Source: an uncultured Eubacteriales bacterium (lineage in GTDB: Bacteria; Bacillota; Clostridia; Lachnospirales; Lachnospiraceae). From it: a DNA stretch of 38,550 nt. Position 1 is the first letter of the stretch; each line of letters starts with the position of its first letter. The notes beneath the pieces were generated by a model, which worked only from the letters and a program-made list of their open reading frames with translations, was not told where the DNA came from and searched no databases. Location of the stretch: assembly GCA_949292795.1 (NCBI GenBank), contig CASFBR010000030.1, positions 1 through 38,550 on the forward strand, given 5' to 3'. Positions 1 through 7,324 of the stretch are shown piece after piece. The position numbers and the translations under genes are program-made.

Positions 1-729
1 CCCTGCCGCTCCGCCGTGCTCTGCCAGTACTTTAAGCATCTCATCTGTAAGATTTCTCGGATGGGGGCAGATTGCCCGGGCATTGGAGTGGGATGCCACA
101 AAAGGTTTTTTCAGTGTCCGGGCTACATCAAAGAAGCCGCCGTCGGATAAATGCGAGACATCCACCAGCATCCCCATTTCCTCCATGCGGCGGATCACCT
201 CAAAGCCAAATTCTGTCAATCCGAGGCTGTTTTTCTCCGGGTCCGAAGAATTTGGATGCCCGAGGCAGTTGTCAAAATTCCAGGTGAGCGTTATCAGACG
301 CACGCCCCGCTCATAAAGTGTTTCCAGGCGTTCCATCCGGCCATTTAAAATACCGCCCTCCTCCACGGTCAGCAGTGCGCCCGCCAAAGCGCGCTCCGGC
401 ACTTCTGTGGCGGCATCTGTACGATCTGCGCCCTCCTTTTGTCCAAAATACCGGCGCACATCATCCGCTGTCTTTATAACAACACAATCGTCCTTATAGC
501 GCTTTTTGTTTTCATCAAAAAAATCAAGGGCACGGCAGACATACTGATAGGCATCATCGACCTGCTCAAAAGCCCCCATATAGACAAAGCAGGCAAAAAA
601 TTCCAGTCCGCGGCCGTGGCCTTTGAGCCGCCGCAAATCCACACTCCGGGAATTATCCATCAGGTCCCCGCATTCGGGATGGTTCATTAAATATGTGAGC
701 GTGTCACAGTGCATATCGATCAGTCTCAT
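1..729 (-). CDS. Membrane-dipeptidase-like protein (peptidase family M19), 3' end outside window
   Basis: This reading frame is open from an ATG at 729 to the left edge, 243 codons without a stop, so the C-terminus is missing. The N-terminus carries the zinc motif MHCDT (H7, D9). Further on come TVEEGG, which matches the bridging glutamate, and DVSHLS followed by SHSNARA...HPRN. These are hallmarks of M19 zinc dipeptidases related to renal dipeptidase, which cleave dipeptides including some with a D-residue. No signal peptide is seen, so it is probably cytoplasmic. A GGAGG sits about 10 bases before the ATG. It follows yqeG by 44 bases on the same strand and may be co-transcribed. The family is clear; the substrate is unknown. 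Confidence 0.88.
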   Translation of the reverse strand, partial: MRLIDMHCDTLTYLMNHPECGDLMDNSRSVDLRRLKGHGRGLEFFACFVYMGAFEQVDDAYQYVCRALDFFDENKKRYKDDCVVIKTADDVRRYFGQKEGADRTDAATEVPERALAGALLTVEEGGILNGRMERLETLYERGVRLITLTWNFDNCLGHPNSSDPEKNSLGLTEFGFEVIRRMEEMGMLVDVSHLSDGGFFDVARTLKKPFVASHSNARAICPHPRNLTDEMLKVLAEHGGAAG

Positions 730-773
730 CTTCTCATACCTCCAGTCTCTTGAGATGAATTTACACAGCGCTT

Positions 774-1280
774 TTATTTGCCCTCACGCCTGTCTTTTTC
801 ATAAAAATGCAGGACAATCTTTTCCAGCCGGCGTTTGAGCACGATCTGTATTTCTTCCTTCGGATGGATCGGCCGTACTAATATATTTGCCATACCAACC
901 CGCTTGGCCCCGTAGACATCAGTAAACAGCTGGTCGCCAATAAAAAGCGTATGCTTAAGGTCCGTACCCATGAGCTTCATTGCCTTTAAATAATTGGCGG
1001 TTGCCGGCTTATGGGCATTGCATATGGCATGGACCTGAATATCTTTATTAAACATATCCACCCTCCGGGAGCCGTTATTGGACAAAAGGCAGCAGGAAAA
1101 ACCGATTGCCTTCAGCCGCGTAAACAGCGCCTTTGCCCGGTCATCTGCCGGCGCCCCATGGGGCACAAGAGTATTGTCAATATCAAAGATCAGCCCACGG
1201 TAGCCCTTCCGGTACAGCATTTCAAAATCAATGTCATAGGTGGACGGCAGTACTTTATCCGGATAAAATCGTTTAAACAT
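774..1280 (-). CDS. yqeG: YqeG family HAD-IIIA phosphatase
   Basis: A 168-residue protein, normal length for YqeG. It has the HAD motifs in order: FDIDNTL (D33, D35 nucleophile and acid/base), LLSNN (S67), HKP (K91) and GDQLFTD (D116, D121). YqeG proteins are predicted phosphatases of unknown physiological substrate and are often near aroE and yqeH in Firmicutes, which fits aroE 1.7 kb away. I chose the ATG at 1280 because an AGGAGGAGT lies right before it; the ATG 15 bases further upstream would place that ribosome-binding site inside the coding region. The upstream 170 bases hold the 37-bp repeats. Family assignment is secure, role is not. Confidence 0.92.
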   Translation of the reverse strand: MFKRFYPDKVLPSTYDIDFEMLYRKGYRGLIFDIDNTLVPHGAPADDRAKALFTRLKAIGFSCCLLSNNGSRRVDMFNKDIQVHAICNAHKPATANYLKAMKLMGTDLKHTLFIGDQLFTDVYGAKRVGMANILVRPIHPKEEIQIVLKRRLEKIVLHFYEKDRREGK

Positions 1281-1323
1281 AACTCCTCCTGTCATAGTGT
1301 TTTAGCGCCAGGCACAGTATAAG

Positions 1324-1471
1324 CATATGCCGCAAAAAGCGGTTACGGCTCCACATCAAACATGTACCGCGAAAAGCGGTTATGGCTCCGCATAAAACAT
1401 GTGCCGCAAAAAGCGGTTACGGCGCCGCATCAAGCATGTGCCACAAAAAGTGATTACGGCGCCGCATTGTA
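1324..1471. repeat. Four tandem 37-bp repeats, each with a small hairpin
   Basis: Four direct copies with an exact 37-base period start at 1324, 1361, 1398 and 1435 without spacers. Each has a core of CCGC-(5 bases)-GCGG able to form a short hairpin, followed by a conserved TTAYGGC. Copy 2 changes only the loop (GAAAA). Copy 4 reads CCAC...GTGA, so two paired positions changed together while the terminal pair was lost. Copy 4 overlaps the last six codons and the stop of the AroD-AroK gene (stop at 1454-1456). The array fills almost all of the gap between that gene and yqeG. Confidence 0.9.
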
Positions 1472-2755
1472 CATTTCCAGAATTTCACGGCAGATCTGCT
1501 CCGTCGTCTTTTTGTCTGTGGACACGATCACGTCTGCGGCTGATTCATAGCTTTCCCTGCGTTCATCCATAAGCGCCTGAATATCGGACACTGTTTTCCG
1601 GTTTTTAAGGTTTGGCCGCTCCTGCGACTGGCCGACCCGGTCAAAAACAGTCTGCGCTGTGGCCGTCAGAAGAACGATCTGCCCGGACTGACGCATCCGC
1701 GCCACATTTTCCGGGCGAAGTGTCACTCCGCCGCCGCAGGAAATGACCGCAGGGGTATCCTTCATCTGTGTGATTTCCTGAAGAAGTGCACTTTCAATAT
1801 CTCTAAAGCCCGCTTCCCCGTCCTCCTCAAAAATACGAGAAATCGGACGGCCCTCCCGCTGTTCAATGGCACTGTCCATCTCCACCGCCTTCATTCCGGT
1901 CAGTTCATGGAGCCGGGCGGCCGTGCGGGACTTTCCGGTTCCCATAAATCCTACAAGGAACAAAAGCTTTCCCTGATCCTTTTGTGTCCCGCGGGCGGCT
2001 TTTGTATGTAAAAGCTCAAGAACACTCCTAAGCTTTTGCGCCTCAAACTGCCCCGGCGCGCTGCCGCAGCCCGCCTGTCCGAAGGTCACCGCACTTCCGA
2101 AATATTCGCCGCACACACGGCTGATACTTCCCATATCCCCCATCGACATTGTAATTTGGGGCTTTCCGGCGCCCAAGGCCTTTGAAAGCCAGGTTGCTTT
2201 TAAAAGGTCGAGCACATCTCCCGGGTCATTTGGCATGACCGCAAGCTTTACAATATCGGCGCCGGAAGCATTCATCTGCTGCAGCAGTGCCGTCATTGTC
2301 TCGCAGGAAGGCGTTTTTTCAAAGTCATGGTATGAACCGATCACATAAGCGCCATTTTGATGAATCGTTTCTATCAGCGGCACAGTGACCTTTGGGCCGC
2401 GCCGAAACTCCACGTCCACCAGATCAGCCATGCCGCTTTGGGCGGCAAGGATATTGACGCGCATATATGCATCCATTGTTACCGCAGCCGCGCCGCCCTC
2501 AGCGCTGGTGCGGCATGTAAAAATCAGCGGGATATTTCCAATGCAGCTGCGCAGCCGCTCCAAAACCGCAAGCACGCACTCTGGCTGAGCCATACGGGCA
2601 TAATGGTCTGCACGCCACTCTATAAGCTCAGCGCCCAGGGCAGCCGCCTCCCCGGCCTGGGCCAGTATCGCATCGTCATCACTGCCGACAACGGGAATGC
2701 ATATTTTCGGCCGCCCGCTGCCAATCACCATCTGACGTATTATTAATGTCCTCAT
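1454..2755 (-). CDS. aroDK: AroD-AroK fusion: type I 3-dehydroquinate dehydratase + shikimate kinase
   Basis: A 433-residue two-domain protein. Residues about 15-250 are a type I dehydroquinase: EWRAD (E46), TCRT, VDVEF, SYHDF (catalytic H143) and DIVKLAV (Schiff-base K170), with TMSMGDMGSISR near the end. Residues about 262-430 are a shikimate kinase: P-loop GFMGTGKS (269-276), D294, FRDIE (R318), CGGGV (340-344) and the lid arginine in RPNLKN (R380). Both active sites look complete. The fusion joins steps 3 and 5 of the shikimate pathway, while step 4 (AroE) is divergently encoded. GGAGG lies 9 bases before the ATG, and a promoter is visible at 2791-2820. The 3' end runs into the 37-bp repeats. 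Confidence 0.93.
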   Translation of the reverse strand: MRTLIIRQMVIGSGRPKICIPVVGSDDDAILAQAGEAAALGAELIEWRADHYARMAQPECVLAVLERLRSCIGNIPLIFTCRTSAEGGAAAVTMDAYMRVNILAAQSGMADLVDVEFRRGPKVTVPLIETIHQNGAYVIGSYHDFEKTPSCETMTALLQQMNASGADIVKLAVMPNDPGDVLDLLKATWLSKALGAGKPQITMSMGDMGSISRVCGEYFGSAVTFGQAGCGSAPGQFEAQKLRSVLELLHTKAARGTQKDQGKLLFLVGFMGTGKSRTAARLHELTGMKAVEMDSAIEQREGRPISRIFEEDGEAGFRDIESALLQEITQMKDTPAVISCGGGVTLRPENVARMRQSGQIVLLTATAQTVFDRVGQSQERPNLKNRKTVSDIQALMDERRESYESAADVIVSTDKKTTEQICREILEMYNAAP

Positions 2756-2790
2756 ATTCTATTTCCTCCTCAGCCGCAATATCTCTCCTC

Positions 2791-2820
2791 ATTATATGAT
2801 AATTTCAGCATTTACGTCAA
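2791..2820 (-). promoter_or_regulatory. Sigma-A-type promoter for aroDK
   Basis: On the minus strand TTGACG (2820-2815) is followed after 18 bases by TATAAT (2796-2791). It lies 36 bases upstream of the aroDK ATG. It is back to back with the aroE promoter, the two -35 boxes being only six bases apart. Confidence 0.75.
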
Positions 2821-2826
2821 TGTTCA

Positions 2827-2855
2827 TTGACTTTTCTTTATGCATTTCCTATACT
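2827..2855 (+). promoter_or_regulatory. Sigma-A-type promoter for aroE
   Basis: TTGACT (2827-2832), a 17-base spacer and TATACT (2850-2855) make a near-consensus vegetative promoter about 90 bases before the aroE start. The leader between them is GC-rich and holds no feature I recognise. Confidence 0.75.
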
Positions 2856-2944
2856 GTTGTTATATTTCGCGAGGGGTCTTATCCGCCTTGCGCACGCGCT
2901 GCGCCGGCCGCAGCAATCCATGTAATTGAAAGGAACATCCATCT

Positions 2945-3817
2945 ATGATCGAAATCAGCGGACATACACAGCTGACCGGGCTTTTGGGCAGCCCGGTCGC
3001 ACACAGCATTTCCCCAATGATGCACAATGAAGCCTTCCGGCGGCTCGGCCTTGACTTCGTCTATCTTGCCTTTGATGTTAAAAAGCCGCAGCTTGCTGCC
3101 GCCCTGGAGGGCTTAAAGGCGCTTGGCGTACGCGGTTTTAATCTGACAATGCCCTTAAAGAGCGCCATGGCGCAGCTTGCCGATGAGCTTTCCCCGGCAG
3201 CCCGGCTCTGCGGCGCTGTCAACACCATTGTCAATGATAACGGCGTGTTAAAAGGCTATACGACCGACGGTACCGGCTATATGAGGGCCGCAGCCCGGGC
3301 AGGGCATCCGCTTCCCGGAAAGGTCATGACGCTTCTTGGCGCCGGCGGCGCTGCTACGGCCATCCTTGTCCAGGGCGCCTTAGACGGTATGAAGGAAATC
3401 CGTGTATTTAACAGAAAAAGCCCCACCTATGAAAAGGCGGAGGCGCTCGCCGCACAGCTGTGCGCAAAAACCTCCTGCCGCGTAACCCTTCACGACCTCA
3501 ATGATACGGATGCGCTTGGTGAAAGCCTGCAGACAAGTGACATCCTGACCAATGCCACAAACATTGGCATGGCTCCGGACATTGACAGCTGCCCGATTGC
3601 CGATGAGACAATGCTTCCGCCTGGGCTTGTCGTATCGGATATTATTTATAACCCCCGGGAGACGAAGCTTATGCGCCTTGCCAAAAGCCGGGGCTGTGAA
3701 GCCTTTAACGGCCTGTACATGCTTCTTTATCAGGGCGCGGAAAGCTTCCGCCTGTGGACGGGCATGGATATGCCGGTGGACATCATCCGGGAAAAAATGA
3801 CATACAGGGAGGAATGA
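2945..3817 (+). CDS. aroE: Shikimate dehydrogenase
   Basis: A 290-residue protein, usual AroE length, reducing 3-dehydroshikimate to shikimate with NADPH in the cytosol. The N-terminal substrate domain shows GSPVAHSISPMMHN and NLTMPLK (catalytic lysine), then AVNTIV and TTDGTG (catalytic aspartate). The Rossmann part has LLGAGGAATAI and NATNIGM. AAAGGAA precedes the ATG. It is divergent from the AroD-AroK fusion, so together the two transcripts supply three successive pathway steps. The downstream GNAT gene starts four bases after the stop, with its ribosome-binding site inside the aroE 3' end. Confidence 0.95.
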   Translation: MIEISGHTQLTGLLGSPVAHSISPMMHNEAFRRLGLDFVYLAFDVKKPQLAAALEGLKALGVRGFNLTMPLKSAMAQLADELSPAARLCGAVNTIVNDNGVLKGYTTDGTGYMRAAARAGHPLPGKVMTLLGAGGAATAILVQGALDGMKEIRVFNRKSPTYEKAEALAAQLCAKTSCRVTLHDLNDTDALGESLQTSDILTNATNIGMAPDIDSCPIADETMLPPGLVVSDIIYNPRETKLMRLAKSRGCEAFNGLYMLLYQGAESFRLWTGMDMPVDIIREKMTYREE

Positions 3818-3821
3818 CATT

Positions 3822-4430
3822 TTGAATAACGAACATACGATACAGCTGCGCGCGGCTGTGCCTGAAGACGCCGCTTCGCTTCTTGACATTTATGCCCCTT
3901 ATGTGGCCGATACAGCGATCAGCTTTGAATACAGCGTTCCATCCCTGGCAGAATTTACACAGCGCATTCAAAATGTTTTAAAACGTTTTCCCTACCTTGT
4001 CGCCGAAAAAAAAAGCAGCCGGGAAATACTCGGCTACGTCTATGCCAGCCCCTTTCACCCCAGAGAGGCCTATAAATGGGCTGTGGAAACATCGATTTAT
4101 ATACGGCAGGGCTATACCGGCCTTGGATTGGGACGCCGCCTTTATGAGGCACTGGAGCGCATTTTAAAGGAGCAGCATATCATCACACTCTATGCCTGCA
4201 TTGCCGCCCCGCCGGGGCCGGATGAATTTGTATCCGATCGCAGCATCCTGTTCCATCAGCATATGGGCTATGACCTGATCGCTGAATTTGACCGCTGTGC
4301 CTATAAATTTGGCCGCTGGTACAATATGGTATGGATGGAAAAAAACATCCTCCCCCATGCAGACATTCCCAAAACACCTTTGACCTTTGATGAGGTGCGG
4401 TCCCATACCGATGTCATGGCGATGCTCTGA
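3822..4430 (+). CDS. GNAT family N-acetyltransferase (phosphinothricin/YncA-like)
   Basis: A 202-residue acetyltransferase starting at a TTG, with GGAGG nine bases upstream overlapping the end of aroE. The order of features is that of the PAT/YncA subgroup: IRAA-type beginning (LRAAVPEDA), IYAPYV, FEYSVPS, a central VETSIYI strand, and the acetyl-CoA loop QGYTGLGLG near residue 100. A C-terminal extension past the core (about residues 170-202) is not recognised. Relatives acetylate phosphinothricin, methionine sulfone or similar small amines; the substrate here cannot be told. It is co-transcribed with aroE. Its stop codon TGA lies inside the loop of the operon terminator. Confidence 0.85.
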   Translation: MNNEHTIQLRAAVPEDAASLLDIYAPYVADTAISFEYSVPSLAEFTQRIQNVLKRFPYLVAEKKSSREILGYVYASPFHPREAYKWAVETSIYIRQGYTGLGLGRRLYEALERILKEQHIITLYACIAAPPGPDEFVSDRSILFHQHMGYDLIAEFDRCAYKFGRWYNMVWMEKNILPHADIPKTPLTFDEVRSHTDVMAML

Positions 4431-4447
4431 AAGCATCGCCATTTTTT
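4418..4447 (+). terminator. Rho-independent terminator of aroE-GNAT
   Basis: GGCGATGCT (4418-4426) pairs perfectly with AGCATCGCC (4432-4440) over nine base pairs, with a five-base loop, followed by a run of six T (4442-4447). The GNAT stop codon (4428-4430) is inside the loop. Confidence 0.9.
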
Positions 4448-4534
4448 ATTGCATAGGAAACTGCGTTCCTATGCAATAAAAAAGCTCCGCTTTGAATTAT
4501 ACTGCGGCGAAATGGAAGATGCCGTTTATGCACC
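4442..4534. repeat. Palindromic intergenic element, copy A
   Basis: An 18-bp perfect inverted repeat (4442-4459 and 4466-4483, six-base spacer) flanked by T and A runs begins in the terminator's T tract and can act as a terminator in both directions. It is followed by GCTCCGCTT and a tail ending near CCGTTTATGCACC. Copy B at 12891 has the same layout. The remaining bases up to 4665, the start of the minus-strand U32 gene's 3' end, include one small hairpin (GCAC-TTAT-GTGC, 4593-4604) and nothing else I recognise. Confidence 0.7.
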
Positions 4535-4665
4535 CTGCCGCAGGCACAAAATCCTGCACAGCACGATTCTTTCTTGATACGTCCGGCAGGCGGCACTTAT
4601 GTGCACACATATTGTCCGGTGCCGGGCAGTCAGCGGCTTTGTCTGTCTGCACAAATTAACAAGAT

Positions 4666-5892
4666 TTACGCATCACACCGGCGCAGCAGGTCTCCGGGCG
4701 CAAGCTTAGCTCCGAGATCGACATAAAGCCGCTGCTTCGGATGAGGACAGCTTTCCACAGGATTTCCATCGGCATCGGTCATGGCGCGCACGGTTACCTT
4801 AAGATCGCGGCCGTCCGGCTTCATCACTTCGATTTCATCACCAACACTAAATTTATTGCGCTGCTCAAAGCTATAAAGCCCCTGTTCATTTTTCCCATCG
4901 ATCAGCCCGAGATAAGTGTACGTCTTAATATAGGTATTGTGATCATAAATCTGAGCATTTTCATCGGGTTTTCCGTAGAAAAATCCGGTTGTATAGGCCC
5001 GATAGGTCCCTTTGGAAATTTCCCGGCGGTAGTCATCAAGACGGCTTTCATAAAGCGCCGGACTTTCAAAATAATCATCGATCGCCTGACGGTAAGTGCG
5101 TGTCACATCCGCCACATAAAGCGCCGTTTTCATCCGCCCTTCAATCTTAAAGCTGTCAATCCCAGCCTGAACAAGGTCCGGAATATGCTCGATCATACAT
5201 AAATCCTTTGAATTTAAAATAAAGGTTCCCCGCTCATTTTCCATCACCGGATAATATTCGCCCGGACGGGTTTCTTCCATAAGGGCATAACGCCAGCGGC
5301 ATGGGTGGGTGCAGGCGCCCTGGTTGGCATCCCGTCCGGCTAAAAAGCTTGAGAGCAGGCACCGCCCGGAATAAGAAATACACATCGCTCCATGGACGAA
5401 AGTCTCAATTTCCAAAGACTGCGGGATATGACTGCGTATCTCACGGATTTCCTCAAGGGACAGCTCTCTGGCTGTCACAACCCGTTTAGCTCAAAGAGAA
5501 TGCCAGAAATTAAATGTTTCGTAATTTGTATTGTTCGCCTGAGTGCTAATATGAATCTCAATGTCCGGGCAGATATTTTTTGCCATCATAAAAATTCCCG
5601 GGTCTGAAATGATCAGCGCATACGGCCCGATCTCTTTTAATTCTTTCAGATAAGCTTTAAAATCATCCAAATCTCTGTTGTGCGCCAGAATATTTGCTGT
5701 CACAAATACCCGCACGCCGCGTTCATGGGCATAAGCAATGCCTTCCCGCATATCCTGCAGGGAAAAATTTTTGGATTTTGCCCGGAGACTAAACACCTCA
5801 CCGCCGATATACACGGCATCCGCGCCGAAATTAACAGCGGTCTTTAGTACCTCAAGACAGCTGGCAGGGACCAAAAGCTCTGGTTTTTTCAC
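4666..5892 (-). pseudogene. trhP: U32 family peptidase-like tRNA hydroxylation protein TrhP, interrupted by an in-frame TGA
   Basis: The frame codes for a normal-length U32 family protein (409 codons) except for TGA at 5491-5493, codon 134. The frame is unchanged on both sides: ...FNFWHSL, stop, AKRVVTAREL..., where relatives have glycine, so GGA to TGA is the simplest explanation. The part before it (5491-5892) starts KKPELLVPA and contains ISTQANNTN. The part after it holds the cysteines GAMCISYSGRC and GACTHPCRW and FKIEGRM. I chose GTG 5892 because GAGGAG lies seven bases before it; ATG 5907 has no such site. TrhP works with prephenate to make 5-hydroxyuridine at tRNA position 34. A sequencing error or read-through cannot be excluded. 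Confidence 0.82.
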
Positions 5893-5914
5893 TTCATTTC
5901 TCCTCATTTCAAAT

Positions 5915-6559
5915 TTAATTCAGCCGGGTGCTTACCGTCACGCCGTCGCCTGTCGGCAGCACTACGGTTTCTAACCGTTCATCGTGTGTCAGCGTCCACA
6001 AATACTCCCGCATACGGCTGTGGATCGTCCGGTTGCGCCGGGTCACCGCATAACGGGACTGAACAATATCGCCGTCCTGGAGCACGTTGTCGGACACGAG
6101 CACGCCGTTTATCTCAAGCAGCCGCATGACTTCCGGGAAAAAACGGATATATTGTCCTTTCGCCGCATCGACAAAAATAAAATCAAACGACGGCTTCAGC
6201 GTCTTTAAAAGCTCCATGGCATCGCCCTCAAGCAGCGTGATCTGCTGCTGTTTTCCGGCCCTTTTAATATTTTCTCTGGCCTTGACAATCCTCGGCTCAA
6301 ATTTCTCAATCGTTGTGATCTGACACTGCTCTCCCGCATATTCGCTCATCAGAATAGAGGAAAAGCCCACGGCTGCTCCGATTTCCAGAAGCTTCTGGGG
6401 CTTTTTCATGCGCAGCAGAACCTTAAGCAGGGAAGCCGTCTCATTTCGTATGATCGGCACATGATCCAAAAGGGCCTCCCGCTTAATGCTTTGCAGCATT
6501 TCATTCTCTCCTCGGTCTAAAGAACGGATATAAGTGAGCATCCGTTCATCCACATTCAT
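5915..6559 (-). CDS. trmR: tRNA 5-hydroxyuridine methyltransferase TrmR (O-methyltransferase)
   Basis: A 214-residue class I SAM-dependent O-methyltransferase of the catechol-O-methyltransferase-like type, with LLEIGAAVGFSS (SAM loop, about 57-68), TIEKFE, and FIFVDAAKGQY (metal ligand D131) and VSDNVL. It matches the Bacillus yrrM product, TrmR, which converts wobble 5-hydroxyuridine to 5-methoxyuridine. The gene order mltG-like, trmR, trhP is that of Bacillus yrrL-yrrM-yrrN/O. Its ATG overlaps the stop of the upstream gene (ATGA), indicating translational coupling, and GGAGG lies nine bases before. The downstream partner trhP appears broken, so its substrate supply is in question. Confidence 0.87.
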   Translation of the reverse strand: MNVDERMLTYIRSLDRGENEMLQSIKREALLDHVPIIRNETASLLKVLLRMKKPQKLLEIGAAVGFSSILMSEYAGEQCQITTIEKFEPRIVKARENIKRAGKQQQITLLEGDAMELLKTLKPSFDFIFVDAAKGQYIRFFPEVMRLLEINGVLVSDNVLQDGDIVQSRYAVTRRNRTIHSRMREYLWTLTHDERLETVVLPTGDGVTVSTRLN

Positions 6560-6951
6560 CGTGTCATACCTCCGCTGGAATCCTGACGTATCTCACCTTC
6601 AGTGGTAAGAATCTGTAAAATATCTTCTGTGGACATGCTGGGACTAAGCTCAAACGTTCCCGGCATGATCTTATCGCCCATCTCCTCCAGGCGCACCCGG
6701 ATTACAAAGGCGGATTCGTATTTAATAAGCCCCGCCTCCTTGAGCTTATGAGCGACCTGTGACGCTGAATCACCGTCCTCAACAACAATGGTCGTTGTCT
6801 GCGTATCATATTTGGAGACCACAGGATCGCCGAACACATTGTAGGAGTAATCGTAGGCAAAAACAGCCGCCTGGTACACAAGGAAAATGACAAAGGCGTA
6901 GATAATAACATGAATACAAAGCTCAAAAAATCCTAAAACTACTTTTTTCAT
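6556..6951 (-). CDS. Short YceG/MltG-like membrane protein lacking the catalytic domain
   Basis: A 131-residue protein with an N-terminal membrane helix (about residues 12-34) and an outside domain. The segment TTTIVVEDGDSASQVAHKL to ILTTEGEI resembles the LysM-like subdomain at the start of MltG/YceG endolytic transglycosylases. Full MltG proteins are well over 300 residues; the catalytic C-terminal domain with its glutamate is absent here. The reading frame ends cleanly and overlaps trmR, so this looks like a stable short form rather than decay. Its place in the cluster is that of Bacillus yrrL. It may bind glycan or recruit the cell-wall machinery, but this is a guess. Confidence 0.7.
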   Translation of the reverse strand: MKKVVLGFFELCIHVIIYAFVIFLVYQAAVFAYDYSYNVFGDPVVSKYDTQTTTIVVEDGDSASQVAHKLKEAGLIKYESAFVIRVRLEEMGDKIMPGTFELSPSMSTEDILQILTTEGEIRQDSSGGMTR

Positions 6952-6961
6952 ATGTTTTGTT

Positions 6962-7309
6962 TCACTCCTTCACTTCTCCGAGAAAACCCAGGTCTAAAGT
7001 TACGGCGTTTCCAAGTCTGCCATATATATCGCGCATCATCTGAAGTAATGCCTGTTCCGCGGATAAGTATTCCATAACACGGGAATCCTCAAGCACATCA
7101 CGGTATTCCTGCCGCAGCTTTTCAAAATCCTTCGGTTCCGGCCCGTCACTGTTTTGCAGTGTAAACAGCTCTTTTTGAAAGCTGTCCACCCGGTCCTTCA
7201 TCCCGGATTCGCAGGTAATGAATTGTTTAAGTTCATTATAGGACAGGTACTCTATACTTTGTTGTATTGCATCAACTAACTCATCAGTCTTTTCTATGAC
7301 ACCCGTCAT
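6962..7309 (-). CDS. YlbF/YmcA family protein
   Basis: A small, entirely helical 115-residue protein. The sequence pattern ELVDAIQQSIEYLSYNELK ... DFEKLRQEYRDVLED ... YLSAEQALLQMMRDIYGRL matches the Com_YlbF family (RicF/RicA of the Bacillus Y-complex). These proteins have no enzymatic activity; in Bacillus they form a complex that modulates RNase Y and is needed for competence and sporulation. The gene starts 15 bases after the RNase J stop and precedes the short MltG-like gene by 10 bases, so it shares an operon with an RNase J. Start supported by GGAG eight bases upstream. A direct functional link to RNase J is an inference. Confidence 0.78.
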   Translation of the reverse strand: MTGVIEKTDELVDAIQQSIEYLSYNELKQFITCESGMKDRVDSFQKELFTLQNSDGPEPKDFEKLRQEYRDVLEDSRVMEYLSAEQALLQMMRDIYGRLGNAVTLDLGFLGEVKE

Positions 7310-7324
7310 TCCTTATGCTCCTTA

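Noticed and set aside
1324-1471. CRISPR array
   Set aside because: The 37-base copies abut without spacers, are only four, and overlap a coding end; no cas gene is present.
2356-2746. Plus-strand frame opposite aroDK
   Set aside because: Lies wholly antisense to the dehydroquinase domain and has no recognisable features.
5491-5493. Selenocysteine or reassigned UGA
   Set aside because: Relatives have glycine here, no stem-loop of the needed kind was noticed directly behind, and TGA serves as a normal stop elsewhere in the window (aroE, GNAT gene).
5478-5907. Frameshift or two separate U32 genes as in Bacillus yrrN/yrrO
   Set aside because: Both halves are in the same frame with nothing missing but one codon, and each half alone is far shorter than a U32 protein.
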